Below are positions 27,729 through 38,300 of a DNA stretch of 64,000 nt, piece by piece. The first letter of the stretch is position 1. Each line of letters starts with the position of its first letter. Made by a program: the position numbers and the translations under genes. Below the pieces are notes generated by a model. That model was not told where the DNA came from and ran no database searches. It was given only the letters and a program-made list of their open reading frames with translations. The DNA is taken from positions 851,501-915,500 of the forward strand of contig JAWPMT010000005.1 in the NCBI GenBank assembly GCA_033344775.1, read 5' to 3'. This DNA comes from Cytophagales bacterium. Lineage in GTDB: Bacteria; Bacteroidota; Bacteroidia; Cytophagales; Cyclobacteriaceae.

Positions 27729-28310
27729 ATGTTAAACAACTGCTCACAAACGACAGGCCGCGGAGACCTATGGCAAATTGATTTAAGAAAGCGACACGAA
27801 TTTCTCTCCCAATTGATGGTCGCCATTGGTTGGGACTTCCTTCCTCCCAATAGTTTTGATCTTGACCTGACCTGCTTCCTGCTTGGAGATGATGGCAAAT
27901 TACTTTCCAAAGAACACCTGATCTTCTACAATAATCTGGTCTCACCTGACAAGGCTGTAGAACATAGTGGTGATAATAGCGATGGCAAAGGAGACGGTGC
28001 CGATGAAATTATTCTGGCTGATTTAAATGCGCTTGATCAATCAGTACATGAAATTGAATTTGTTGTATTTATCGATAATGCCGGAAGTAGAGACCAGGTA
28101 TTTGGACTACTGAAACATGCTTTTGTCGCAGTGGAGGATGTCGGAAACCACAAAGAATTACTTCGATATCGCCTTGATACGGAATGCCCTTCAGCCAGTT
28201 GTGTCAACCTGGGCAAACTTCAGAAAGAGCGAGGAGAGTGGAAATTTTTGGCTGAAGGAACTTGTTCGGACCTTAATCTGGAAAATTATTTACAGTTGTT
28301 GGGTGCTTAA
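27729..28310 (+). CDS. TerD-family stress protein
   Basis: A 193-residue cytoplasmic protein with a single TerD domain. The calcium-binding pattern is clear: DLDLTCFLLGDDGKL, then VEHSGDNSDGKGDGADE, then VVFIDNAG. TerD proteins are found in tellurite-resistance and general stress loci and bind calcium. No other ter genes are visible nearby, so a role in a ter complex cannot be claimed. Its end overlaps the converging cytochrome gene by 4 bp. Confidence 0.85.
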   Translation: MLNNCSQTTGRGDLWQIDLRKRHEFLSQLMVAIGWDFLPPNSFDLDLTCFLLGDDGKLLSKEHLIFYNNLVSPDKAVEHSGDNSDGKGDGADEIILADLNALDQSVHEIEFVVFIDNAGSRDQVFGLLKHAFVAVEDVGNHKELLRYRLDTECPSASCVNLGKLQKERGEWKFLAEGTCSDLNLENYLQLLGA

Positions 28311-28768
28311 TCAAGTTCGTACCACTCAGGTGTTGGGAGGTTTCTTCTACGGCCCTCGTCCACGGGCGCATAAAATTCAGCGAGGTACCAGACAATGATC
28401 TCTTCATTCTCTCCCAGTTGCCAAAGCCCCTGTGTCTCTTGCATCCACTGAATAGTTCCTCGCCATCCACTGGCTGTGGCTTTGTTTTGGGTGATCAATT
28501 TTGCAGAATGGCATCCCGTACAATTGCGAATCACCATGTCCAAACCCGGACCGTCCAGCAATCCGGTTGGCGTATGTACGCCATCTACAATTTCTGATGA
28601 TTTGATCATGGTTAAAGACACTTCCTCTTCTGTAGCATCACTCCAGGAAGCCACCCATTCAGGGTTTCCGTTGAGAAACAATACGCCTACAAACAGGAAT
28701 GCCACTAAAAAGGTCAGCCCCACAATCAGGTTGAACAGCTTTACCAGTAAATTGATAAGTTCCTTCAT
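28307..28768 (-). CDS. sorB: Membrane-anchored monoheme cytochrome c, sulfite dehydrogenase subunit
   Basis: A 153-residue protein with one N-terminal membrane helix (about 10-33) and a single c-type heme site C83-x-x-C86-H87 (NCTGCHSAKLI), with a downstream Met/Trp-rich stretch (WRGTIQWMQ) supplying the sixth ligand. It starts 3 bp after the SorA-like gene, in the arrangement known for SorAB sulfite dehydrogenase, and would pass electrons from sulfite oxidation to the respiratory chain. The symbol is given by context and similarity. Confidence 0.8.
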   Translation of the reverse strand: MKELINLLVKLFNLIVGLTFLVAFLFVGVLFLNGNPEWVASWSDATEEEVSLTMIKSSEIVDGVHTPTGLLDGPGLDMVIRNCTGCHSAKLITQNKATASGWRGTIQWMQETQGLWQLGENEEIIVWYLAEFYAPVDEGRRRNLPTPEWYELD

Positions 28769-28771
28769 CGA

Positions 28772-29989
28772 TTAGTTGATCTGGACCGCAATTCGGTGAC
28801 AAGCATTGTTCAGATATCCTTTTGGGTTCCAACCTGGAAGGACCAATGGTTGTGCCAACCCATTCGAATCCGTCGCTCGGGCCCACACTTCATAGTATCC
28901 TTTTTCAGGAAAATTGATTGCTGCTTTCCATTGTTGCCAGGCAAGACGATTCACAGGTTTTGACAGGTCGCAAGACTCCCAGGTAGCTCCAAAATTGATG
29001 GAGTATTCTACTTTTGTCACTTCTAGTTCCCCAGCCCAGGCCTGTCCATTGATCTCAAGTAATTTTCCACGCTTCAGCATGGCTCCTGTTTTAGGATAGG
29101 TGATCAGCGATTTGACTGGCATGGACTCAATGATGCACATGTTTTCATCAGCCACCTTAGTTCCCGGAGCTACGGGTTCGCAGGGTACCCGATAGGAAGA
29201 ACCACCCATCTTAGCTCCATCATGGACCTGATCGCGCACCACTAATTTATGCAGCCACTTGCCCGAAGCAGACGCGGGCCAACCTCCTGCCACCAACCTT
29301 AGCGGAAAACCATGTGCCAGAGGAATGTCTTCACCATTCATGGCATAAGCCACCATTGTTTCTTCCATCATGGCTTTTGAAAGAGGAACACCCCGAGAAA
29401 TCGGATCTTTGCTTGCATCGCCACTCAAATGCGTATCCCTGCCATAGTAACCGATATAAACCGCGTCATCTTTGATCCCAACATCTTGCAGCAAATCTCT
29501 CAGACGGACCCCTGTCCATGTAGCACAAGCCACCGCTCCAATCGTCCATTGATTCCCTTTCGCAGGGGGATTAAATTCACTCCGCCCATTACCTCCGCAT
29601 TCCAGGGTTAATTGATAGGTATGTGCTTCAAAACGTGATTTCAGGTCCTGCAACGTATAAGTCCTCCTACGGTTAGCAGATTCTCCTTCAATGGTCAGTG
29701 TCCACTGGGACACATCAATGTCTTGCGGTATCCTGCCATTATTGCGAATGAACATGCGATCTGCAGGAGTAATAGGATCGTTCAGCAAGTGCGCCTGCGC
29801 CTCCATGTTCCAGGGACGATCATTCAACAGCACCATTTCCGCATGCTTCGAAAAAAGCTCATAAGGGTCCTGAATACCCAACAAGTCCATCCCTTTTGGT
29901 AGATTTCTGGCAAATACAACATCCAGTCCCAACCCCAGTGAAATTCCTCCAAGGGCGGATTGGCGTATAAAAGATCGTCTATTGGTCAT
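28772..29989 (-). CDS. sorA: Sulfite dehydrogenase molybdenum subunit (sulfite oxidase family)
   Basis: A 405-residue periplasmic enzyme. The twin-arginine signal is NRRSFIRQSALGG. The sulfite oxidase molybdopterin domain has the Mo-ligating C131 in TLECGGNGRSEF, followed by GVRLRDLL and GFPLRLVAGGWPASASGKWL. A C-terminal Mo-co dimerisation domain (about 290-405) ends in WNPKGYLNNACHRIAV, as in SorA. The product oxidises sulfite to sulfate, using the adjacent cytochrome as electron acceptor. Confidence 0.9.
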   Translation of the reverse strand: MTNRRSFIRQSALGGISLGLGLDVVFARNLPKGMDLLGIQDPYELFSKHAEMVLLNDRPWNMEAQAHLLNDPITPADRMFIRNNGRIPQDIDVSQWTLTIEGESANRRRTYTLQDLKSRFEAHTYQLTLECGGNGRSEFNPPAKGNQWTIGAVACATWTGVRLRDLLQDVGIKDDAVYIGYYGRDTHLSGDASKDPISRGVPLSKAMMEETMVAYAMNGEDIPLAHGFPLRLVAGGWPASASGKWLHKLVVRDQVHDGAKMGGSSYRVPCEPVAPGTKVADENMCIIESMPVKSLITYPKTGAMLKRGKLLEINGQAWAGELEVTKVEYSINFGATWESCDLSKPVNRLAWQQWKAAINFPEKGYYEVWARATDSNGLAQPLVLPGWNPKGYLNNACHRIAVQIN

Positions 29990-30082
29990 GTACTCATCAG
30001 GGTTTATGGCTCATGGCTAAAAATAAGTTATTTTGGTTGGTTGAATGATACCTGAACATATCTTGATCTCTTAGAACCAGCC

Positions 30083-31777
30083 ATGAATGCAACTGACCTG
30101 ACGATCACACTCCTTAGTTGTGCCTTTTTCATGGGCCTGGTAGCCTATGTTTCTTATCTAAAAACCAGGGGGCAAGCCAATTCTCGTGAAGGATATTTTC
30201 TGGCCGGCAGAAGCTTATCCGGAATTTTCATTGCTGGTTCATTGCTACTCACCAACTTATCCGCTGAACAACTTGTCGGCCTGAATGGATCGGCATATGG
30301 CAGCAACCTGAGTAGCATGGCCTGGGAAGTGACTGCCGGATTGGCCATTGTGATCATGGCACTCGTATTCTTACCGAAATATTTGAAAGGTGCGTTCACC
30401 ACTCTTCCTGAATTCCTGAATACACGCTTTGATGATGATGTACGGCGATTGTCCGTGATTCTTTTCATGCTGGGGTATGGTCTCATCACCATTCCTTCCG
30501 TTTTGTACTCTGGATCAATCGCAGTACTAAGGCTATTTAATGTACCCGACTTGCTAGGTGTCGGCTACTCATCAGGACTCATCATTACGATCCTGATCAT
30601 CGGTATCATTGGCGCTCTTTATGCCATTTTCGGAGGACTAAAAGCGGTTGCAGTTTCCGACACCATCAATGGCATCGGCTTATTGATCATCGGTCTGCTC
30701 ATCCCCGTATTGGGACTGATTGCTTTGGGAGACGGGAATTTCTTTCAGGGACTAGAAACACTCACCACCACCAAGACAGAAAAACTCAATGCCGTGGGTG
30801 CTGCCACCGATCCCTTGCCCTTCGGAACGATTTTTACCGGAATGATCTTCGCGAATCTTTTTTATTGGGGTACGAACCAATACGTAATACAAAGAACACT
30901 TGGTGCGGCGAGCCTGAAGGAAGGTCAAAAAGGAGTGATTCTATCTGGCTATTACAAAGTACTGGTACCTTTCATGATGATGATTCCCGGCACCATTGCT
31001 TTTCACCTTTATGGTCCCGGACTAGCTACCATCGATCTGGCTTATCCTACTTTGGTAAAAGACCTGCTACCTACTTTCATGGCAGGGTTCTTTCTGGCGG
31101 TACTGCTTGGAGCGGTATTCAGTTCGTTCAACTCGCTACTGAATAGCGCAGCAACCATGTTTGTACTGGATGTCTACGAACCCTTACGCCCCGGAAAGTT
31201 GTCCGAAGTTCAGGTCATCAAAGTAGCGAAGATCGCGAGTGTAGTGATTGCTGTTCTTTCATTCGTCGTTTCGCCCCTGCTTCAATATGCGCCGGAAGGC
31301 TTATGGCAAATCATCCGCATCTTCACGGGATTTTATAATATCCCAATCATCACCGTTGTGTTGGTGGGCTTGTTTTTCAAACGTGTGCCTGCCCTGGCAG
31401 CCAAAGTCTCCATCGTTTTCCATGTGATCGCCTATGCTCTACTCCGTTTTGTCATCGAAGTTGATATTCATTTTGTGCATGTCTATGCCATCCTGTTTGC
31501 CATAGAGTTTGCCTTGATGCTACTCATTGGATATTGGAAACCCAATCAAAAAGTTTGGACACTAGCCAAGAATGACGAAGTGGACATGACCCCCTGGAAA
31601 TATGCTTATGCCGCCTCTATCTGGTTGATCGCAGCTATCGTGATCTTGTACCTTACTTTTTCAAAAATAGGACTTGTGGATGGCATTGGAGCAAACTACT
31701 TCCTGACATCAGGAGCAGTAGTAGTCCTTGCTGGGATCGGAAGTTGGTGGAGTGTGAGGAAAGACCAACAAACGTAG
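30083..31777 (+). CDS. Sodium:solute symporter (SSS/SLC5 family), probable sugar uptake
   Basis: A 564-residue protein with about 14 membrane helices. SSS cues include the N-terminal GYFLAGRSLSG, LTNLSAEQLVGLNGSAYG, the helix pair with GGLKAVAVSDTING, and FSSFNSLLNSAATMFVLDVY. The overall layout resembles vSGLT-type sugar/sodium symporters. The converging gene encodes galactokinase, so galactose or a related hexose is a reasonable but unproven substrate. It diverges from sorAB. Confidence 0.88.
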   Translation: MNATDLTITLLSCAFFMGLVAYVSYLKTRGQANSREGYFLAGRSLSGIFIAGSLLLTNLSAEQLVGLNGSAYGSNLSSMAWEVTAGLAIVIMALVFLPKYLKGAFTTLPEFLNTRFDDDVRRLSVILFMLGYGLITIPSVLYSGSIAVLRLFNVPDLLGVGYSSGLIITILIIGIIGALYAIFGGLKAVAVSDTINGIGLLIIGLLIPVLGLIALGDGNFFQGLETLTTTKTEKLNAVGAATDPLPFGTIFTGMIFANLFYWGTNQYVIQRTLGAASLKEGQKGVILSGYYKVLVPFMMMIPGTIAFHLYGPGLATIDLAYPTLVKDLLPTFMAGFFLAVLLGAVFSSFNSLLNSAATMFVLDVYEPLRPGKLSEVQVIKVAKIASVVIAVLSFVVSPLLQYAPEGLWQIIRIFTGFYNIPIITVVLVGLFFKRVPALAAKVSIVFHVIAYALLRFVIEVDIHFVHVYAILFAIEFALMLLIGYWKPNQKVWTLAKNDEVDMTPWKYAYAASIWLIAAIVILYLTFSKIGLVDGIGANYFLTSGAVVVLAGIGSWWSVRKDQQT

Positions 31778-31787
31778 CACTTCCTAC

Positions 31788-31834
31788 GGCAGGCCCGCCG
31801 GTGCCGGCTCGCCTTGCTGCGAAGCGGGCCTGCC
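31788..31834. repeat. GC-rich inverted repeat between convergent genes
   Basis: A perfect 11-bp arm GGCAGGCCCGC (31788-31798) is repeated inverted as GCGGGCCTGCC (31824-31834) around a 25-base GC-rich centre. Its base composition stands out strongly from the AT-richer surroundings. It fits a dispersed REP-like element or a strong hairpin terminator; no T tract follows. Confidence 0.6.
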
Positions 31835-31907
31835 ACGAAGGATTGCGGGGAGGGCGCCCCAATTACTTTTCAAACAATAATGATCAACCCGAAGCAATCA
31901 CCAAATA

Positions 31908-33062
31908 TCAAGAAAGCAAGGATACCCCTGCCGCAATTTGGATCGGGATCGGTGTAATGGATTGATTGAATTTCTCCTGATAGGCCTGATCAAGCGCATG
32001 AATGAAGTCTTCTTCTGTCCCTTTTTTGACCAGATTGATCGTGCATCCACCAAATCCACCACCTGTCATGCGTGCACCCAGCGTATCGGGTCTTGCATTG
32101 GAAAATGCTGCCATAAAATCAATTTCGGGGCAGGTGATCTCATATTCGAACTGCATGCCTCGTTGTGACTGTTTCATTAATTCCCCAGCATGATGAATAT
32201 CTCCCTTTTCCAGTGCTTTGGCAAAGGCATTGACGCGAGCATTCTCTTCTAACACGTATTTGCAGCGTCGAAAAATCAGCTCCGGGAACTCATCTTGTAG
32301 CGTATATAATTGCTCCAGGGAGACATGACGCAAAGTACTCAATCCGGGAATGTGCTCTTTTAATATTTTGACTCCTTCTTCACATTGTTGTCTGCGCTCA
32401 TTGTAGCCAGAATCCGCAAGATTGTGTGTCACATTGGAGTTGCACAACACCAAAGAATATTCTTGTAACTGGAATGGAAAGTAATCGAAATCCAGTGATT
32501 CGCAATCCAGCCGGAACGCGTGATCTGCTTTTCCCAGGACACTGGAGAACTGATCCATAATCCCACACATCACCCCTGCATAATGATGCTCCGCTAATTG
32601 GGCTATCTGTGCCATCTCTACCCTGGGGATATCCAGACCAAATAACGCACTCAAACCAAAGCAAGTACCACACTCTACTGCTGCTGAAGAAGACATTCCT
32701 GCACCTCGAGGCACATTTCCTGTAAACACGACATTGAACCCTTCAAGCGTTCTCCCAGTCGCTAAAATTTCCGCAGCAACTCCCATAAGATAGTTTTCCC
32801 AGGAATTAGGAGGCTGTGGCTTCATTTCAGATAATTTGAAATCATAGCGTGCATTGAGGTCCATGGCATACAGACTACAATCCTCAGATGCCCCAGACTT
32901 ACCTAGTGCGAACTGGATCTCGTGTCCCACTGCTGCTGGAAATACGAAGCCACCATTATAATCTGTATGCTCGCCAATGAGATTGATCCGACCTGGTGCT
33001 CTCACCACCAAATCAGGCGCGGAACCGAACTTGTTCTGGTATGCTTGTACGACAGACTCCAT
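31908..33062 (-). CDS. galK: Galactokinase
   Basis: About 384 residues from the ATG at 33062 (MESVVQAYQNKFG); another ATG at 33074 is possible. It phosphorylates galactose at C1 in the Leloir pathway. GHMP-kinase motifs are complete: galactokinase signature GRINLIGEHTDYNGG, the ATP loop NVPRGAGMSSSAAVE, GVMCGIMDQFSS, and GARMTGGGFGGCTINLV. No galT or galE lies in the window. Confidence 0.95.
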   Translation of the reverse strand: MESVVQAYQNKFGSAPDLVVRAPGRINLIGEHTDYNGGFVFPAAVGHEIQFALGKSGASEDCSLYAMDLNARYDFKLSEMKPQPPNSWENYLMGVAAEILATGRTLEGFNVVFTGNVPRGAGMSSSAAVECGTCFGLSALFGLDIPRVEMAQIAQLAEHHYAGVMCGIMDQFSSVLGKADHAFRLDCESLDFDYFPFQLQEYSLVLCNSNVTHNLADSGYNERRQQCEEGVKILKEHIPGLSTLRHVSLEQLYTLQDEFPELIFRRCKYVLEENARVNAFAKALEKGDIHHAGELMKQSQRGMQFEYEITCPEIDFMAAFSNARPDTLGARMTGGGFGGCTINLVKKGTEEDFIHALDQAYQEKFNQSITPIPIQIAAGVSLLS

Positions 33063-33108
33063 AGTGCTCAACAATTTTGAGGGTGCAAATTAATCACCAG
33101 AAACTTAT

Positions 33109-33128
33109 TAGTAGCATATAGTAGCATA
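33109..33128. repeat. Tandem 10-bp duplication
   Basis: TAGTAGCATA occurs twice head to tail between the galK start and the next gene's stop. It may be a replication slippage product. No function is apparent. Confidence 0.5.
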
Positions 33129-33135
33129 GCTTAAT

Positions 33136-33789
33136 TTATTCCTTAGAAATAACAACCTTCATACTCATCAGTTCTGGTTTAGTCAAAGCCGCAAGCAGGA
33201 AATAGGCCACACTTCGGCGACTGATCGTCAAGTTTGGTTTTTGTTCATTCGAAAATGATTCACGAACCTTTTGTTTTACAGAAGAATTGGTCAAACCGAC
33301 AGGTTGCACGATTGTCCAGGGAATGTTGGACGCTTCAACTAATTGCTCTTGTCGAGCATGGTCCTGGTAAGCTACACCAATGTTGCTGTTATTGATGAAC
33401 CAGCTGAACCAACCAGGAATATCATTAGCTGTCTCGCCTACTCCCCATGCAGAACAGACCACTAAACGTTGGATGCCTAACGTGGTTATCAAAGGCAAAA
33501 GAATCTTCATGGTATCGGAGAGCAAAGTGGGAGGTGTTCTTAGCCTGGACCAGGGAAAATCAGAGTTTCTGGATACATTCAATACACTGATTACCCCTTC
33601 ACAACCTTCCAGTGACCTGCGAAGGTCTTGCTCATTGGTTGTATCTCCTTCGAGGATATTCAAGCCTGGTTGAGGATGAATTCGACTGGTATTTCTGGCC
33701 AGGCACGTCACTTCATGGCCTTCCTTTAATGCTGCTGCCAGCACTAATTTCCCTGTTCGTCCTGTTGCTCCAAGTAAGCAAATTTTCAT
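33136..33789 (-). CDS. NAD(P)-binding SDR-family oxidoreductase
   Basis: About 217 residues from the ATG at 33789 (MKICLLGATGRTGKLVL), which puts the nucleotide-binding GATGRTG at the usual place. Further cues are LEGDTT, EGVISVLNVS, a VCSAWGVG strand and WTIVQPVGLTNSS. It belongs to the atypical SDR/NmrA-like group that often lacks the Tyr-x-x-x-Lys pair. The substrate is unknown. The gene stands apart from its neighbours. Confidence 0.8.
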   Translation of the reverse strand: MKICLLGATGRTGKLVLAAALKEGHEVTCLARNTSRIHPQPGLNILEGDTTNEQDLRRSLEGCEGVISVLNVSRNSDFPWSRLRTPPTLLSDTMKILLPLITTLGIQRLVVCSAWGVGETANDIPGWFSWFINNSNIGVAYQDHARQEQLVEASNIPWTIVQPVGLTNSSVKQKVRESFSNEQKPNLTISRRSVAYFLLAALTKPELMSMKVVISKE

Positions 33790-33938
33790 GAACCTCACTG
33801 TTTGGTTTTGCCACTAATGGAGTTCAAAATTACGCTAAGTGGTCACAGGAAATACCAAAGAAACGCCCAAAGTTACTGAGTGAAAAATAGAAAAGAGTAT
33901 GCCAATTGACATCCCCTAATCAAAAAGACAAGATCGAA

Positions 33939-34430
33939 TCACGACTGTTCGGCTTGTGCTTTCAATTCCTGATTCATCTTTTCAAAACCAGCAGCGGTAC
34001 TGGCATGGATCTTCTTCATGATCATACCGCTGAATAAGCCTTTGAAGGTTTCGTAATTCGTGAATTTCACCTGATTCGGCCCTAGCTCTTCGATGCGGAA
34101 GCCATGCGTTCCGTCAAAAATACCGGGCATAAACAATCGACCAATCCAGATCAATTCTTTGTTTGGTTCCGCTTTCAATATCCTGGGCTTAAAGACCATT
34201 TCTTTCCCGTCATTATCAAACGTGTTTTTGAGTTTGGTGCCTGTTTCTGCCTTCCCCTCACTCTTGATGATGAAAGAATTCCAGTTTTCCCAGTTGTCAA
34301 AGTCTGTCAATACCTGCCACACTTTCTCCGCGCTGGCATTGATGATGATTGATTTTTCCAGACTTCTAAGATTTTGTGATTGTGCCATAAGTCCCGCCGT
34401 AAAAAATGTAAATGTCGTAATTGCTCGCAT
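33939..34430 (-). CDS. SRPBCC-fold protein (polyketide cyclase/START-like)
   Basis: A 163-residue protein. From about residue 22 it follows the SRPBCC pattern: EKSIIINASAEKVWQVLTDFDNWENWNSFI, a GTKLKNTF strand, ELIWIGRL, and a long C-terminal helix. The first 18 residues are hydrophobic (ITTFTFFTAGLMAQS) and may be a weak signal; a start at the internal Met of MAQSQNLRSLEKS would give a cytosolic protein. It would bind a small hydrophobic ligand, unidentified. Confidence 0.75.
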   Translation of the reverse strand: MRAITTFTFFTAGLMAQSQNLRSLEKSIIINASAEKVWQVLTDFDNWENWNSFIIKSEGKAETGTKLKNTFDNDGKEMVFKPRILKAEPNKELIWIGRLFMPGIFDGTHGFRIEELGPNQVKFTNYETFKGLFSGMIMKKIHASTAAGFEKMNQELKAQAEQS

Positions 34431-34578
34431 GATTATTACTTTTTGATCATGGAGCTAAGCTAGCGGAGCCAAATACTGAAAAACGTTAACAAAAGATAAG
34501 AATGGAAACGACCTTTCAATTCAATTGAAATTGCGTGTTTGTTGAAGTGGTCTTTTTTTCGATTGAGAAATATCAAAG

Positions 34579-34634
34579 GTTTATGGTTCCTGGTTTTTGG
34601 TCGAAGGTTTCACTAAAAACTAAAAACCATAAAC
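34579..34634. repeat. Long inverted repeat, possible terminator
   Basis: GTTTATGGTT (34579-34588) is matched inverted by AACCATAAAC (34625-34634), with further partial pairing of TTTTTGGT and ACTAAAAA inside. It lies just past the stop of the Crp-like gene (34640) on the minus strand, so a terminator is plausible, though the T run lies within the arms. Confidence 0.5.
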
Positions 34635-34639
34635 TGAGA

Positions 34640-35224
34640 TCATCTCCTTTCCAATAAGCGCTTCCTGATCCTGCTAAGAGAAACTGGGGTCATGCCCAGG
34701 AATGAAGCAATGATGTGTTGAGGGACACGATTGAGAAGATCCGGTTCATTGGCCATGAATTTCTCATATCTCTCTTCCGGACTGTCAAGCACAAATGAAG
34801 AAAAGAAATGCAGCAGGTGGTTGAGTCGGAGTTGCGTATAAGTCATGATGATAAAGGATAGATCTGGAGATTGCTGAAAGATGGCTTCCAAATCTTCCTT
34901 GCTTATTTCGAGTCCTTCGATTTCCTCTATGGTTTCAAGCACCAACAAACTAGGCTTCTCAAACAGATAGCTTTGAATAGAACCAGCAAACATCCCTTCC
35001 TTGAAAAAGAACAACGTCTTCTCCTCCCCGTCTTTATATCCGTGCAATCGGGCCAAGCCCTTGCTGATAAACACGTAGCTATTCGCAACCGTCTCCGTGT
35101 CAATGATCCGCTGCTTCTTTTGATAAGTCACCGGCTTGAATTTGGATGCAGCCATCTCCCAATCTTCATCCGAAAGAGGTCTGATGGCACGTAGGGTTTG
35201 GAGGAGGTGGGTGTGGGGGGACAT
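34640..35224 (-). CDS. Crp/Fnr-family transcriptional regulator
   Basis: A 194-residue protein. The N-terminal cyclic-nucleotide-binding-like fold covers about residues 20-130 (KKQRIIDTETVANSYVFISKGLARL, KEGMFAGS). A C-terminal helix-turn-helix is formed by PQHIIASFLGMTPVSLSRIRKRLL. The phosphate-binding Arg-Ala pair of true cAMP receptors is not evident, as in many Bacteroidota members, so the effector is unknown. It stands alone. Confidence 0.88.
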   Translation of the reverse strand: MSPHTHLLQTLRAIRPLSDEDWEMAASKFKPVTYQKKQRIIDTETVANSYVFISKGLARLHGYKDGEEKTLFFFKEGMFAGSIQSYLFEKPSLLVLETIEEIEGLEISKEDLEAIFQQSPDLSFIIMTYTQLRLNHLLHFFSSFVLDSPEERYEKFMANEPDLLNRVPQHIIASFLGMTPVSLSRIRKRLLERR

Positions 35225-35319
35225 GCCTTAATATAATTCAAGACGCCCAACTATTGAAAAGCCAGAACGGTGAACCTTTTCCTGGCCTGGCTATATTCCT
35301 GGACCTCTCGAATTTACAG

Positions 35320-38300
35320 TTATTCCATTACGGTACTCACCCGGACATAGTCAATTTCGGCTGTACTGCTGTAGGCAGTCATCGCGAGTGACTTGTTTAT
35401 TTCTAAATTGTTATTATGATCCGAGAGTACCCTAGTACCATTGATGTAATAACTCAACTTACCATCTTGAACAACTACCTTTAATAAGTTGTAATTCCTA
35501 CTTCTCAACACACTGGTTGTTTTCCATTTGGATTCCTCAGTATAAAACTGCTTTTCCCCAATAAAAAAACGGCTCCATTTATTACCCATCAACCAAGCGA
35601 CACCTATGTGTCCATCGTTAGATTTTTCAGTAATTTTCAATTTTGTCTCAATTACAAAGTTTTTAGTCTTTATAAAAAAATCGTCACTAGTGATCGCCCG
35701 AAATTCGTCTGTGCCCACCAAAGTACACTTTCCATTCTTAATTTTTGCATAACTGGTATTTAGATTATTCCAGCCATTGCGATTCGAAGTGAACCCATCT
35801 AAAATATCAAATTCTATCTTTCCACTAACGTAAGTTCGCATGGTCTTACCAGGTGATGGCGAATACGCCACATACAATAATTCACCTTCCCTATCGTAAG
35901 ATTCTGATTTAACTAGCCGTTTCGATTTATCGTACCACTTTTTGGAAGAGAGTTTATCACCATTATAAGCGGTAACAGACCTTGCATAGCCTTTAGATTT
36001 CAGATTGGACAATCGATTATTGCGATCTCGATAAGATATTTCGATATTTCTACCTGACTTGTCATAATCGTAATTTACAGTAGCGTAGCCTTCGGAATTA
36101 TTAACGAGATTCCCACCTACATTTTGATAAGAGATCAAAGTCAAGTTGCCTTTTTCATCAAAAGAATTCAAGTATTTATGGTAACCTTCTTTTGATCGTA
36201 TTTTCTGATCCAAGGCATTGTAATAGCTTTCTTCGATAACCTTACCTCTATAGTTAAATTTACTCCTGGCTATCGCATATCCCAATTCGGCATTGATCAG
36301 CTGGTCGGTCTGGTTTACGTAGTAGGTTTTAATGCGATTTCCATGAGCATCGTACTCGTATCGCTTTTCAGCAGCAACGCCTTCAATTTTTGCCAACCTT
36401 CCATCCTTCCTTAGGTTTGATTCACTAATCAGTCTCCCGATAGGATCATAAGCTTTTGAACTCTCAAAAACCCCGTCAGTATTTTGAGATTTTGTTTCGC
36501 CATTGGCTTCAAAGTATCGTTGAGAAATGAGTCGGCCAGACTTATCATAGTCCATCTTCACTACAGGAACGCCGTAGTTATTTTTGTCTGTGGGTTTTAA
36601 GTCATCATTGAAGAAACTTACTCTTGTAATATTTCCATTTCTATCATAAACATATGAAACAGAGGAATAACCATCATCAGTGATGGTGGCCTCACTATCT
36701 TTATCAATGTACGTTTTTTGTAAAATCTGGCCTTTTTCGTCATAATTAGCATACCAACCAGCATATTGTTTTTTATTTAATGCGGGCTTTAGGTCCTGGT
36801 CATAATACTTGAGTTCCACGACCTGACCACCCTTATATTTATACTTCGTAATGAGATAGCCATCAGCATAGGCCCCATCCTTATTGATCCTCGCAAATTC
36901 TGTTTGATTTCCCTGATCATCATATTTAGCCTTCCAGCCTGCATAACCCTCACTTTGCATGACAGGCAGATTATCTTCATCATGATAAAGTACAGACGTT
37001 TTGTTTCCTTTAGCATCATATTCTGAAATAACCCGGGCGTAGCCAATTTCTCCAGAAGTGAGTGTACTGTCCAAGCCAAGAAATTCTCTGGACACCTCGT
37101 GACCTAAATTATCGTATTCGTACTTTATTCCTGAAATTCCTTCCTTGCTCAAAGTAGGCTCATTAGACTCTCCATAGTAACCAATCTGGGTTGTGTTTCC
37201 TTTTTGATCATATCTGGTTCTGGTAATCGCAACATTTCCGCTACCTACAACAGGTTTTCCATCAACACCAATTCGAGTAAATTCGACCACATTACTTCTT
37301 TCGTCGTATTTAGCTAAATACCCATGTGTTCCATCCCTCTGCAGACTTGGTTTTTTTTCCGTATCAAAAACCCGAAAATCAATGGTATTCCCCAAACTAT
37401 CTCTTTGGATTTTGAAACCGGCATACCCGCTACCTGAATAGGTCAATTCATTTTGTGGATTTCGGAACCACGATTCGGAAATATTCCCTTTATCGTCATA
37501 CTCACTGGTGATGATTGCAATGCCGGACGTGCTGTAAGTGATTTGTCCCTGGGCGTCGTAGTATACGGTGGAGGTTGTATTTCCAAACTCATCGTATTCA
37601 TATCTCTGACCAGCCACTCCATTATTTGACGCTGCTCGTTTCCCTTCTGTATCCAGATAAAAATGATAAAGCTCATTACCATTTTCATCGTAAGCAGATT
37701 CCCAACCGAAAATGCCAACTTCTGTGATCATCGGATTATCCTCGTCATCATAATATTCCTCACGGATTGGATTTCCATATTCATCATAATAAACTACTTC
37801 ATATGAATGTCCTTGTGAATTTCGAGTCAGGCCCCCTTCCTTATCTATCCATGACGCACGGATACGATTATCTTCAAGATCGTATTCATAGGTTTTACCA
37901 GCAAAGCCTAATTGGGTTTCTTTAAGGTTTCCTTCCCGGTCAAGGTAATTGATGCTTCGGATACGACCTTTTTCATCTACGCCAATTTTACGGCCAAAAA
38001 TTCCATTTTGATCACTGGTCAATTCATTCTGGATTTTGGCATATAAAACCCTAGAAACAAAGCCATTTTCATCATAATCCAATAACCACCTTGTGATCTC
38101 TCCCTTATCTTCTTTCTCCAAAAACGGATCAGTGAACATCTCTGAAGACTGACCTGCCAATGAAAGCTCTGTACCAAATTCATCAGCTTGGCGGAATGTC
38201 ACCACATTCAATTTTTGATTATAGTCCTTGATATACAAGACTTTCCCATTGTCATCAAGTACCTCTACAAAATCTATCTTTCCATCCGATTGATAGAAGT

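Noticed and set aside
35945-38075. RHS/YD polymorphic toxin repeats
   Set aside because: The 32-residue units resemble YD repeats at YDxxGN, but there is no RHS core, toxin tip or shell motif, and they are attached to a kinase.
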